A DNA stretch of 64,000 nt. It comes from Bradyrhizobium aeschynomenes (lineage in GTDB: Bacteria > Pseudomonadota > Alphaproteobacteria > Rhizobiales > Xanthobacteraceae). Positions 8,730 through 16,161 of the stretch are shown one piece after another. The notes under the pieces are model-generated. The model did no database searches, was not told the DNA's origin, and saw nothing but the letters and a program-made list of their open reading frames with translations. The position numbers were made by a program, and so were the translations under genes. Within the stretch, counting starts at the first letter, position 1; the number at the start of each line of letters is the position of its first letter. The stretch is taken from the NCBI RefSeq assembly GCF_013178945.1, contig NZ_JABFDM010000007.1:62001-126000 (forward strand). Direction: 5' to 3'.

Positions 8730-9140
8730 TCAATCCGGTTTGCGGGAATGCGCGTCCGGTGCGGGAGCATTGCGCCTGTGCGCATCCGATGGCTTGCGCG
8801 GCTGCGGCTTGGCCTGCGGCCGGTCGAGGCGGCGAAGCGTCGCCTGGAGATCGTCGAGCATGGTCTGGAAATCGCGCGATAGCGCATCGCGGCGGCCGAT
8901 CAGCACATAGTCGCTGTGCGGCCGTAGCGACAGGGGATCGAGCCGTTTCACAAGCTCGCGCAACCGCCGACGGATGCGATTACGCTCCGTGGCGGTGCCA
9001 TTCTTCTTGGTGACGGTAAAGCCGATCCGGATCGCGCCCTGGTCCGCGCGCTCGCGCCGCTGGACCACGAAGGCAGGGCTGTTCGCCCGCACGCCATCGG
9101 CAACGGCGAGGAAGTCCGCCCGCTGCCGCAGCCGATCCAT
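8730..9140 (-). CDS. rnpA: Ribonuclease P protein component RnpA
   Basis: The basic protein subunit of RNase P, needed for 5' maturation of tRNAs. It has 136 residues, with the signature RIGFTVTKKNGTATERNRIRRR (RNR motif) at about 38-59 and SLRPHSDYVLIGRR downstream. The C-terminal 25 residues are a Pro/Arg/Lys-rich extension (PQAKPQPRKPSD), common in this group. It follows rpmH by 30 bp and is very probably on the same transcript. Confidence 0.95.
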   Translation of the reverse strand: MDRLRQRADFLAVADGVRANSPAFVVQRRERADQGAIRIGFTVTKKNGTATERNRIRRRLRELVKRLDPLSLRPHSDYVLIGRRDALSRDFQTMLDDLQATLRRLDRPQAKPQPRKPSDAHRRNAPAPDAHSRKPD

Positions 9141-9170
9141 GATGGAAATCTCCGGGACGACGCCCTGGCT

Positions 9171-9305
9171 TCAGGCGCTGAGACGCTTACGGCCTCGGGC
9201 GCGACGCGCGGCAAGGACCTTGCGGCCGCCGGTGGTGGCGAGACGGGCGCGGAAGCCGTGACGGCGCTTGCGCACCAGTTTGCTGGGTTGATAAGTCCGC
9301 TTCAC
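9171..9305 (-). CDS. rpmH: 50S ribosomal protein L34
   Basis: A 44-residue, highly basic ribosomal protein. VKRTYQPSKLVRKRRHGF and TTGGRKVLAARRARGRKRLS are the universal L34 pattern. The start codon is GTG at 9305. It is the first gene after the promoter at 9465-9493, with an unusually long untranslated leader of about 150 bases. Confidence 0.96.
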   Translation of the reverse strand: MKRTYQPSKLVRKRRHGFRARLATTGGRKVLAARRARGRKRLSA

Positions 9306-9846
9306 GGGTCGTTCTCCGCTGACGGGCAATTTGCCAGTTGACAACTTGCCGGCTTGAAATGTCGAGGATGTCCGGTGATGCTTGCTGGCCCAAAGCGGAC
9401 CGCTGCCGGCCCTGAAATCGAGCCGCCCCCGGACGAGCCGGGTCATCGCGGACAGTTGGCGCGGCTTATAAGGGAGCGTCCTGCCTTCGTCAATCGCGGC
9501 AAGGCGTCGCCGCGAAGAGCTCGACGGGAGCGGCAGCAGTCCTGGTTCAGCAGCCCTCGACAAGGCCCTGGTAACACGCACCGGGGCAGCGTCGGCCCAG
9601 GATGACACAAGATGGCACGAGAAGAGAACACGCGATCAGGGGCAGGGTGGTCGAGAATGACCGCCGCGCTTCGGGGTTCATGGAGCAGGGGGCACGGGAG
9701 GAAGCAGAGGCGGGTCGAGAGATTGCGGGTTCCATTATGAACGATTTGGAAACCTCAACATGAGCGATCCGTAATTTGACCGGACTCCGGTGCAGTCCCA
9801 TCTTGCGGTCCCGTAAGGGTGGGGGTGTCTCTTACAAGGGCGATAC
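9306..9846. other. Intergenic region between rpmH and the divergent kinase gene
   Basis: About 540 bases without a convincing gene. It holds the rpmH leader and promoter (9465-9493). The right-hand 250 bases must contain the promoter of the kinase gene at 9847. I see no repeat or structured element there. Confidence 0.5.
9465..9493 (-). promoter_or_regulatory. Sigma-70-type promoter for rpmH-rnpA
   Basis: On the minus strand TTGACG (9493-9488) and TATAAG (9470-9465) are separated by exactly 17 bases, close to consensus for a housekeeping promoter in a GC-rich genome. Transcription would start near 9458, about 150 bases before the rpmH GTG. Confidence 0.75.
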
Positions 9847-11322
9847 GTGACAGAGAGCGACAACCAGCCGATCCTGGAGCGTCTGCGACCCAAGCGGTCG
9901 CGTCGCCTCGGCTTGTCCGGAAAGCTGCTGCTGCTGACGATTCCGCTGGTGATGATCGCAGCCGTTCTGGTCTACGTGCCTGCGATCGCGAACTTCTGGA
10001 CCAACCGCCTCAACGATCGCCTCGCCGCCGCCAATACCGCCGCGCTGGTGCTCGACGCCGCGCCCTCCGGCATGGTGCCGGATTCGCTGGCGCGCCAGAT
10101 CCTGACCTCGATCAACGCGCGCGGCGTCGCGATCAAGATGGGCCAGCAGCGCCGTCTGCTCGCCAGCGCCGACCTGCCGGCGTCGATCGATCATGACTTC
10201 GACATGCGCGACATGACGGTGTGGTCGTCGATCGTCAATTCGCTGAAGATGATGACCGAGACCGGCGATCACACCATGCGCGTGATCGGGCCGGCGCAGG
10301 GCCGTGCGCAGTTCATCGAGGTCGTCACCGACGAGAAGCCGCTGCGCAAGGCGATGTACCGCTTCTCGCGCAACCTGCTCGGCGTGTCGCTGCTGCTCGC
10401 GATGCTGACGGCGGCACTGGTCTATCTGGCCCTGCATTATCTGTTCGTGCGGCCGATGCGGCGCCTGACCGCGAGCCTGGTCGGCTTCCATGAGAATCCC
10501 GAGAGCGCGGCGCGAATCATCGTGCCGAGCCAGCGCTCCGACGAGATCGGTGTCGCCGAGCGCGAGCTCGCCGACATGCAGCGCGACCTCGTCTCGATGC
10601 TGCATCAGAAGAGCCGGCTGGCCGCGCTCGGCCTTGCCGTCTCCAAGATCAATCACGATCTGCGCAACCTGCTGGCGTCGTCGCAGCTGCTGTCGGACCA
10701 GCTCGCCAGCGTGCCCGATCCGCGGGTGCAGCGTTTCGCGCCGAAGCTGATGCGCTCGCTGGAGCGCGCCATCGCGTTCTGCCAGTCGACGCTGTCCTAC
10801 GGCAAGGTCCAGGAGCCGGCGCCGGACCGCCGCATGGTCGTCGTCGAGCAGGTGGTCGCCGAGGTGCGGGAGACTGCCGGCCTCGCACCCGACGCTTCGA
10901 TCACCTGGATCAGCGCGATCGAGCGCGGACTGAAGATCGACGCCGACCCGGACCAGCTGTTCCGCGTGCTGCTCAACCTCGTGCGCAACGCGGCGCAGGC
11001 CCTCGACAGCCTCTCTGCGGATGCCGGCGTTCGCCAGATCCGCATCACCGGCCGCCGCGAGGGGGCGGTGACCATTCTGGAGGTGTCCGATACCGGGCCC
11101 GGCGTGCCAGCCAAGGTGCGAGAGCACCTGTTCGAGGCATTTCGCGGCGCCGGCCGGCCTGGCGGCTCCGGCCTTGGCCTCGCCATCGCGGCCGAACTGG
11201 TGCGCGCTCATGACGGTGACATCCAGCTGGTCGAGGGCACCCTGGGCGCGACCTTCCGAATCACGGTTCCGGACCGGCCGGTCGAGCTGCAGACGTTCTG
11301 GACCGAGCGCGCCAGCGCCTGA
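9847..11322 (+). CDS. Membrane sensor histidine kinase (orphan)
   Basis: A 491-residue sensor kinase starting at GTG. TM1 is at about 24-46, followed by an extracytoplasmic sensor region (47-175), TM2 (about 176-200), a HAMP-type linker (FVRPMRRLTASLVGF), a histidine-phosphoacceptor region with the unusual box KINHDLRNLLASS, and a full HATPase_c domain (N box NLVRNAAQALDSL, G1 DTGPGVP, G2 GGSGLGLAIA). The H-box has NHDLRN instead of the usual SHELRTP. No response regulator is adjacent, so its partner must be encoded elsewhere. The stimulus is unknown. Confidence 0.88.
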   Translation: MTESDNQPILERLRPKRSRRLGLSGKLLLLTIPLVMIAAVLVYVPAIANFWTNRLNDRLAAANTAALVLDAAPSGMVPDSLARQILTSINARGVAIKMGQQRRLLASADLPASIDHDFDMRDMTVWSSIVNSLKMMTETGDHTMRVIGPAQGRAQFIEVVTDEKPLRKAMYRFSRNLLGVSLLLAMLTAALVYLALHYLFVRPMRRLTASLVGFHENPESAARIIVPSQRSDEIGVAERELADMQRDLVSMLHQKSRLAALGLAVSKINHDLRNLLASSQLLSDQLASVPDPRVQRFAPKLMRSLERAIAFCQSTLSYGKVQEPAPDRRMVVVEQVVAEVRETAGLAPDASITWISAIERGLKIDADPDQLFRVLLNLVRNAAQALDSLSADAGVRQIRITGRREGAVTILEVSDTGPGVPAKVREHLFEAFRGAGRPGGSGLGLAIAAELVRAHDGDIQLVEGTLGATFRITVPDRPVELQTFWTERASA

Positions 11323-11520
11323 TCCGTCCCCGCGGCGTCGACCGTCCTGCCGTCCGCGGCGCGGAGGTCCCTTCAAAAAAGGAGCACAAAATGTCCCGCT
11401 GCAGCCTTGCCAAGCGGCCTCCGAGTCGTTAGTCAGAGGCCCTTCGCGAGGCCTGCCGGCATCTGCCGCTCCGGCCTTCCAGGATCCGGCCCAGCGCCGA
11501 AGCCTGACATGGCGAAAAAC

Positions 11521-11597
11521 GCGCCCGTAGCTCAGCTGGATAGAGCATCAGACTACGAATCTGAGGGTCGGACGTTCGAATCGTTCCGGGCGCGCCA
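11521..11597 (+). tRNA. tRNA-Arg (anticodon ACG)
   Basis: A 77-base cloverleaf. Acceptor stem GCGCCCG pairs with CGGGCGC, the D-arm contains AGCTCAGCTGGATAGAGC, anticodon arm CAGACTACGAATCTG places ACG at the anticodon, and the T-arm has GTTCGAATC. The discriminator G and an encoded CCA end the gene. ACG would be read as ICG after TadA deamination. It borders the hisC remnant and the minus-strand cassette. Confidence 0.97.
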
Positions 11598-11690
11598 TTT
11601 GCCGATGATATCCCACCCATTGAATTGCCGATCCCGTCCGCTCCGATCGAGATGCCCTGGGGCGTATGACAGGGCCGGAGGAGCTCAGTC

Positions 11691-11812
11691 TTGAGCCGTT
11701 TCTGGTCAGAACTCGCGCGCGGCCTGCGTCCGATGCGCCGGGGCCAGCGGCCGCAGATCCCCGGTCTCGTCAAGCTCATGACTGCCCGTTCGGGCCGTCA
11801 CCGAGGCGACAG
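11691..11812 (+). pseudogene. hisC: Degraded 5' fragment of histidinol-phosphate aminotransferase hisC
   Basis: After a GGAGG ribosome-binding site, TTG at 11691 opens SRFWSELARGLRP, which matches the typical alphaproteobacterial HisC start (SRFWSPVV..LTPYVPGEQP). The expected YVPGEQP is scrambled by a frameshift, but PQIPGLVKL resumes. The expected NTNENP is disrupted, and then CCGTTCGGGCCGTCACCG still spells FGPSP in another frame. Only the first 40 or so codons remain, with at least two frameshifts. This comparison is from memory of the family, not from an alignment search. Confidence 0.6.
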
Positions 11813-11826
11813 GCTTGGCGAGGGCT

Positions 11827-12225
11827 TCAGGTGCCTTCTTTCAACAGTCGTTCGATTACAGCCGTCACGGTGCTCTCCAACTCCCCGGGGGAGCCGATCA
11901 TGACGCCGTCGCCGTAATAGCGGTCAACGGGGTGCCCAATTCCGATCGCCGCGATCCGGATGTCCCCCGCCGCCTCGATCTGGCGGATCTGCTCAGGCAG
12001 GTGATGATGCAGATAGCTCTCGCCGTTCTCGGAGAGCGTGGAGTCGTCCACAGGCGCGCCGTCCGACAGCACGATCAGAAATTTGCGCCGCTCCGCGCGT
12101 TGCCGCAGGCGCGCGGACGCCCAAGCGATGGCTTCGCCGTCGATGTTTTCCTTCAACAGTCCTGGGGTCAGCATCGCCGCGGCGTGCCGCGCGGTCAGCG
12201 TCTCGCCGACATCAGGCGCGCTCAT
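11827..12225 (-). CDS. cobT: Lone CobT-type vWA domain (C-terminal fragment of cobaltochelatase CobT)
   Basis: A 132-residue frame matching only the C-terminal end of CobT, the roughly 630-residue subunit of aerobic cobaltochelatase. Diagnostic pieces are GLLKENIDGEAIAWASARL, LSDGAPVDDSTLS and AIGIGHPVDRYY. The acidic middle and N-terminal parts of CobT, including the MIDAS DxSxS, are absent. It starts 11 bp after the draT stop and ends about 15 bp from the hisC remnant. It is either a truncated pseudogene at a rearrangement junction or a domesticated partner for the upstream MoxR ATPase (CobS is also an AAA+ ATPase). Confidence 0.7.
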   Translation of the reverse strand: MSAPDVGETLTARHAAAMLTPGLLKENIDGEAIAWASARLRQRAERRKFLIVLSDGAPVDDSTLSENGESYLHHHLPEQIRQIEAAGDIRIAAIGIGHPVDRYYGDGVMIGSPGELESTVTAVIERLLKEGT

Positions 12226-12236
12226 GTGGAGCGCGC

Positions 12237-13058
12237 TCAGACATAGTCCACGCTGACGCGGGTGTCGCCGCCGATGACGAGATACTCGCCTTCGCCTTTC
12301 AGCGCGTGCGACGCCAGCAGGCTGTTGAAGAACACGACCTTGCTGACGGGAATCCGGGCGGAGAGAATCATGTCGCCGAAGCAGCCGGCGGCGTCGCGGT
12401 CCGAAGAGAACGACACGAGATTGTTGAGCCGGATCACCGCCTCGCGGCGCGTCGTCTGCTCGATGATCCAGTGCTCGTCGAACGAATTGACGCCGCGATA
12501 GAGCGTGAGATGCGTTTCGTCAGGGAAGGCGAAGCGGCGGATCGCCCACTGACAGAACTCGAACAGCAGATCGAGCTGCACCCAGATCGCGTTGTTGTGG
12601 AAGCGGCTCGACATCTTCTCTTCCACATAGCTCGTCCAGGCCCGGCTCGCCACGCGTTCGATGATCTCTTTGTGGTAGGACGGGCCGAGGCCGAACCGGC
12701 TCTCGACCCAGCCTTTCAGGACGGCGCCTTCCGGGCCGTTGCTGTCGAACCCCCAGCCCTGGATCAGCCGCAGGAACGAGGAGCGGAAGCGCCGCTGCCC
12801 GGCGCGCTGCTCCGGATCGAGGCCGAACATCGCCATCATGTAGCTGGAGAAGGCCTGGCCGGCCTCGGCGAGATCCTCGGCCTGATCGAGCATCGTGAAC
12901 AGGCTGGGGTTCATCTCGGTGACGCCCCAGATGTGCAGCGGCACCGCGCTGTCGTTGAAGGCGCAGCTCGCCAGCCATTCCGAGGGGCGCCCCACGAGAT
13001 TGGTCGAATGGCCGATGCCGCGCCGTGTCGGCCGTGCTGCGTCGCTCATGGCCGGCAT
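12237..13058 (-). CDS. draT: DraT-type NAD+-dinitrogenase-reductase ADP-ribosyltransferase
   Basis: Resembles DraT along the whole length. DraT ADP-ribosylates an arginine of the nitrogenase Fe protein NifH to switch nitrogenase off. With the ATG at 13058 it has 273 residues. The conserved opening GHSTNLVGRPSEWLASCAFN, the core LIQGWGFDSNGPEGAVLKGW and SSRFHNN are present, as are all R-S-E class catalytic elements: Arg188 in TLYRGVN, SFSSD at 216-220 and Glu256-Gly-Glu258 in GEGEYLVIGG. An alternative ATG at 13049 gives 270 residues. No draG or nif gene is in the window. It sits at the end of the MoxR/vWA run, so NifH may not be its only target. Confidence 0.85.
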   Translation of the reverse strand: MPAMSDAARPTRRGIGHSTNLVGRPSEWLASCAFNDSAVPLHIWGVTEMNPSLFTMLDQAEDLAEAGQAFSSYMMAMFGLDPEQRAGQRRFRSSFLRLIQGWGFDSNGPEGAVLKGWVESRFGLGPSYHKEIIERVASRAWTSYVEEKMSSRFHNNAIWVQLDLLFEFCQWAIRRFAFPDETHLTLYRGVNSFDEHWIIEQTTRREAVIRLNNLVSFSSDRDAAGCFGDMILSARIPVSKVVFFNSLLASHALKGEGEYLVIGGDTRVSVDYV

Positions 13059-13122
13059 GATGCCGCGCCGCATGCGAACAGGAAAGGCTTTGGTATCAAC
13101 CGCGGCGCGGAGCGATTGATTG

Positions 13123-13947
13123 TCAGCTGCAGCCGCCGCAACCGCCGCCGCCACCATCGCCGCCGCCGCAACCTCCGCCGCCGCAGCCACCCCCATTGCC
13201 GCCGAGGGCCTTCGAGGTCGCGAGCACTGACGCATAGGCGGTGCCGGACAACACCATGGCGCCCGTCAGTGCCACGGCGAGCAGCAGCTCATGCTCGCGT
13301 GGTGCACGTGCTGCGCGCGCGTGGGAGGCCTCGTAGCTCTTCAATGCGTCTTCGCCGGCGCGGGTTCGCAGCGGCGCGGATGCGAGCGGCAGCGTCGCGA
13401 ACAAGGTGCCACCGAGGAGAAACATCAGAAATTCGACATCGTGGTGCCGCGCGTGGCCCACGATCGCCTTGACGATGCCAAACAGCATGAGAGCGCCGAC
13501 GAACGGCAGCACCGAGCGGCGGAAGGCGCTCATCTGCGCGCTGCTCGGGCAATAGCCCAGGGTCCGAAGACGCTGCTGAAGGCGCCGGGCGAGCGGCTCC
13601 AGTGCAGTCTGGAACTGCTCCCGCGTCATGTCGGGCTGGAGCGCGAGACGTGGCGGCTGCTTGATCAGGGCCGCCAGCGGCGCCTGATCTGAGACCGTGA
13701 TCTTGTGGTCGCCGGATGTGAAGGTGACGGCGTTCTGCACGGCGAGCCCGAGCAGCACGGCATCGCCGAGCCGGCGATCGCCGCCAGCCAGATAGGCCAG
13801 CTCCAGCTCGCTCAGGGGCTGGATCATCGAAGCTGCCGGACCGATCGTCCGCCGCCACCGATACGCGGTCCAGAACAATAGGGCTGCGCTGCCGACATAC
13901 AGCATGATGAACGGGCCGGCAGTCCAGTCGAACGGATTGAGCGGCAA
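13123..13947 (-). CDS. TIGR04222-type membrane protein with Gly/Cys-rich tail
   Basis: A 274-residue membrane protein of unknown function. An N-terminal helix (FIMLYVGSAALLFWTAYRW) is followed by a soluble domain with LSELELAYLAGGDRRLGDAVL, which is typical of TIGR04222 proteins. Two to three more helices lie at about 140-160, 175-195 and 225-245. The last 28 residues are almost only glycine and cysteine (GGGCGGGGCGGG, then GCGGCS). It is 4 bp after the glycine-rich-domain-like gene, which often accompanies this family. The tail might anchor, bind metal or be modified; nothing in the sequence decides this. Confidence 0.75.
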   Translation of the reverse strand: MPLNPFDWTAGPFIMLYVGSAALLFWTAYRWRRTIGPAASMIQPLSELELAYLAGGDRRLGDAVLLGLAVQNAVTFTSGDHKITVSDQAPLAALIKQPPRLALQPDMTREQFQTALEPLARRLQQRLRTLGYCPSSAQMSAFRRSVLPFVGALMLFGIVKAIVGHARHHDVEFLMFLLGGTLFATLPLASAPLRTRAGEDALKSYEASHARAARAPREHELLLAVALTGAMVLSGTAYASVLATSKALGGNGGGCGGGGCGGGDGGGGGCGGCS

Positions 13948-13951
13948 GCAA

Positions 13952-14566
13952 TCATCTCCTCAACAGTCGCCGCAGCCATGCGCGCGGCCGCGGCAGGGTG
14001 AGCCAATCTCTACGGTCGGCGACGAAATAGCGCGGGCCGGCGAAACGGATATGTGTCGCAGGCCACAGATCGGGGCTGGGCGGCCCGAAGAAGCGTTCGT
14101 GCAGCGCCAGGGTCTCGGCATATTGGCGGCGGTAGGTCATCTGCGCCTCCGGCCCGCCCGGGGTCGGATCATGATGCAGCGGGGACTGCAGCCGTTCACC
14201 GCACCAGATGATCCAATAGTCGCGCGAATAGATCAGGTGCTGATGCCAGACCTCGTCGACCACCTCGCTCGGCGTCACCGGCATCGGTGACACCATCGCG
14301 AGAAAGCAGAAGCGCCGATAGGCCTCGATGGCGGCGCGGGCCTCGTCGAGACTCCAGCCATGATCGCGCGCCAGACGCTGGGTGAAGTTGAACGGTGTGC
14401 CCGGCTCGAAATCGTGCGCGGTGATGCGCCGCCATAATTCCTGTCGCGCAGGCGTCCAGTCCGGCTCGCCGGCCTGGACGTCGACCTTGAGCTGCGCGCG
14501 CTGTACCGAAGGGTCTCGGAGATCGTGCACGGCTGGACGATAGCATGGCAGCGCGCCGAGTTCCAT
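13952..14566 (-). CDS. Glycine-rich-domain-containing-like protein (GRDP family)
   Basis: A 204-residue soluble protein from the ATG at 14566. VVDEVWHQHLIYSRDYWIIW, then LHHDPTPGG and YAETLALHERFFG, match the conserved core of glycine-rich-domain-containing-like proteins (pfam07173 type), which are of unknown function in bacteria. The frame also stays open to 14638, overlapping the M48 protease end. The shorter start avoids that overlap but has no obvious ribosome-binding site. Position between an M48 protease and the TIGR04222 protein suggests a shared membrane-associated role. Confidence 0.7.
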   Translation of the reverse strand: MELGALPCYRPAVHDLRDPSVQRAQLKVDVQAGEPDWTPARQELWRRITAHDFEPGTPFNFTQRLARDHGWSLDEARAAIEAYRRFCFLAMVSPMPVTPSEVVDEVWHQHLIYSRDYWIIWCGERLQSPLHHDPTPGGPEAQMTYRRQYAETLALHERFFGPPSPDLWPATHIRFAGPRYFVADRRDWLTLPRPRAWLRRLLRR

Positions 14567-14595
14567 GGGGGGCCGCAGGCTGGTCCGATTGGGCG

Positions 14596-15678
14596 TCAGC
14601 CGTCCAGGCGCACCCTGGTCTGTGCCAATTTGCGCCACTCGGCGTCGAGCCGCGCGGCGAGGTCGCGCGCGGCATCGGGTGGCAGCAACTGCGCGATGGC
14701 TGGTGCCTCGATCGGATCGACTGCGGGGAGCGTGGCATAGCCGAGATTGGCAAGGCTCGCGCGGAGCGGCGGGTGGGTCGAATCCGGGTCCTCCATGGGC
14801 TCCTCGTCCATCGTCTTGGCCGCGGCAGCGGCGAGCGCGTCATGGTCACGGATGGCGGCGAGCTGGGTCGATATTCGCTCCAGCGGCGTGGCCGGCACGC
14901 TGATGGCGCCGAGCATGTCGGTCTCGAGGGGCGCAAAGACCAGCTCGCGCAGCCTCGCCGCGCCGCCGGCGATCAGCACGAGCGATCGCGCCATCTCGGC
15001 GGGTCCCATCAGCGCCGCCGCGCGCCGGTCTGCGGCCAGCTCGTTCTGGCGTGACAGTGCGCGATACTCCCTGTTGACCCATTCGAGCACCGCGCGCAGC
15101 AGAAATGCCGCGATCCGGCCGGTGATGGTGCGATCGGGGTTCGCGTAGTGGAGAACGTTCTCGCAGGCGCGCAGAAAGTCGAACAGATTGCCAGAGCCGG
15201 TGATGTGACGCAGCTCGGCATGGGCGACCTCATGGGCGATAGTGGCGCGGATGGCCCGCTCGTCGAGGATCATCAACAGCGGCAGTCCGACGGTCATCGT
15301 GACATGCTGGCGGAAGATGCCGGCATAGGAGCGCGCTTCGCCAATCGACGCGTTGAAATCGGCGTCGAAGCGCAGGCTGCGTCTCGGCTTGGCGAAGGCC
15401 GGGTCGAGCTCCCGCCAGATTCGCCAAAGCGCGGGCGCCGTCGCTTCGTCCAGAACGTTGCTCCGGTCGCGCCGCGCTGGCACGAACAGGATTCCGAGCG
15501 CCAGCGCGACGGCAGCCGCGATCACGCAGAACATGATGGGCGCGGTGGCCAGCACAAACCGCGTAGAGTGGTCCAGCGCGAGCAGCCAGATGAAGAGCAA
15601 TCCGCCAGCCAGCCCGACCAGGGGCAGAACCGCATAGCGGCCGAGCAACAGGATGGATGTCAGAACAAGGCGCTTCAT
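14596..15678 (-). CDS. M48 family membrane metalloprotease
   Basis: A 360-residue protein with two N-terminal membrane helices (about 12-34 and 42-66) and a zinc-protease domain. The zinc motif is His149-Glu150-Val-Ala-His153 in ATIAHEVAHAELRH, and the third ligand Glu is in RQNELAADRRAAALMG. This is the M48 (HtpX/Ste24-like) arrangement, with the catalytic domain in the cytoplasm or at the membrane face. Its ATG overlaps the stop of the upstream small gene as ATGA. Substrate unknown; it may process the Gly/Cys-tailed neighbour or act in membrane quality control. Confidence 0.88.
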   Translation of the reverse strand: MKRLVLTSILLLGRYAVLPLVGLAGGLLFIWLLALDHSTRFVLATAPIMFCVIAAAVALALGILFVPARRDRSNVLDEATAPALWRIWRELDPAFAKPRRSLRFDADFNASIGEARSYAGIFRQHVTMTVGLPLLMILDERAIRATIAHEVAHAELRHITGSGNLFDFLRACENVLHYANPDRTITGRIAAFLLRAVLEWVNREYRALSRQNELAADRRAAALMGPAEMARSLVLIAGGAARLRELVFAPLETDMLGAISVPATPLERISTQLAAIRDHDALAAAAAKTMDEEPMEDPDSTHPPLRASLANLGYATLPAVDPIEAPAIAQLLPPDAARDLAARLDAEWRKLAQTRVRLDG

Positions 15679-16115
15679 CGATGTCCCATGCGATCGGAGC
15701 CGTTGACGGCTCGCACATCAATCGTCTCTTTCGACGGCCGTGATCCGAAAGTCGCCCTGCGCGCGGAGCAGCCGCTCGACGGTGCGGACAGCTCGTCCTC
15801 GGCCAGCATCTTGTTGCGGCGGAAGAGACGGTCGCGCAGGCTCCGGCGTTCGTTGATCGCAATGATCCAGTGAACATCCTGTCCCGATCCTGGTTCGCCA
15901 CTGGCGCCGAGCATGTAGGACATGGGCCCGCTCGCCGTGTAGGCATACCAGCCCCAGTCCTCAGCTTGGGTGTCGGTCGTGTCGTAGCCCGACGCCCGCA
16001 GCTCGGAGGACAGCCAGGTCAGCAGAGCCTCTCCTGGAAACGGGTTGATCGGATTTGGGCGCTCCGCGGCAGGATCGAAGCGATCAGTGGTGAGGTGGAT
16101 CAGGTGCACCGCCAT
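15675..16115 (-). CDS. Hypothetical protein in the MoxR/vWA cassette
   Basis: A 146-residue protein that I do not recognise. From the ATG at 16115 it reads AVHLIHLTTDRFDPAAERPN, then GEALLTWLSSELRASGYD and EDWGWYAYTASG, suggesting a compact alpha/beta fold. No membrane helix or signal peptide is visible. The frame extends to 16172 with a less likely start overlapping the vWA gene. Its stop overlaps the M48 protease ATG, so the pair is probably translationally coupled. Confidence 0.65.
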   Translation of the reverse strand: MAVHLIHLTTDRFDPAAERPNPINPFPGEALLTWLSSELRASGYDTTDTQAEDWGWYAYTASGPMSYMLGASGEPGSGQDVHWIIAINERRSLRDRLFRRNKMLAEDELSAPSSGCSARRATFGSRPSKETIDVRAVNGSDRMGHR

Positions 16116-16161
16116 TCTCGCTCTGCTTGCTGGTTTTCGGTCGGCCGCATCGCACTCCGAA

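Noticed and set aside
13123..13210. Possible short RiPP precursor encoded by the Gly/Cys-rich DNA
   Set aside because: The Gly/Cys run is in frame as the tail of the 274-residue membrane protein, with no separate start or ribosome-binding site.
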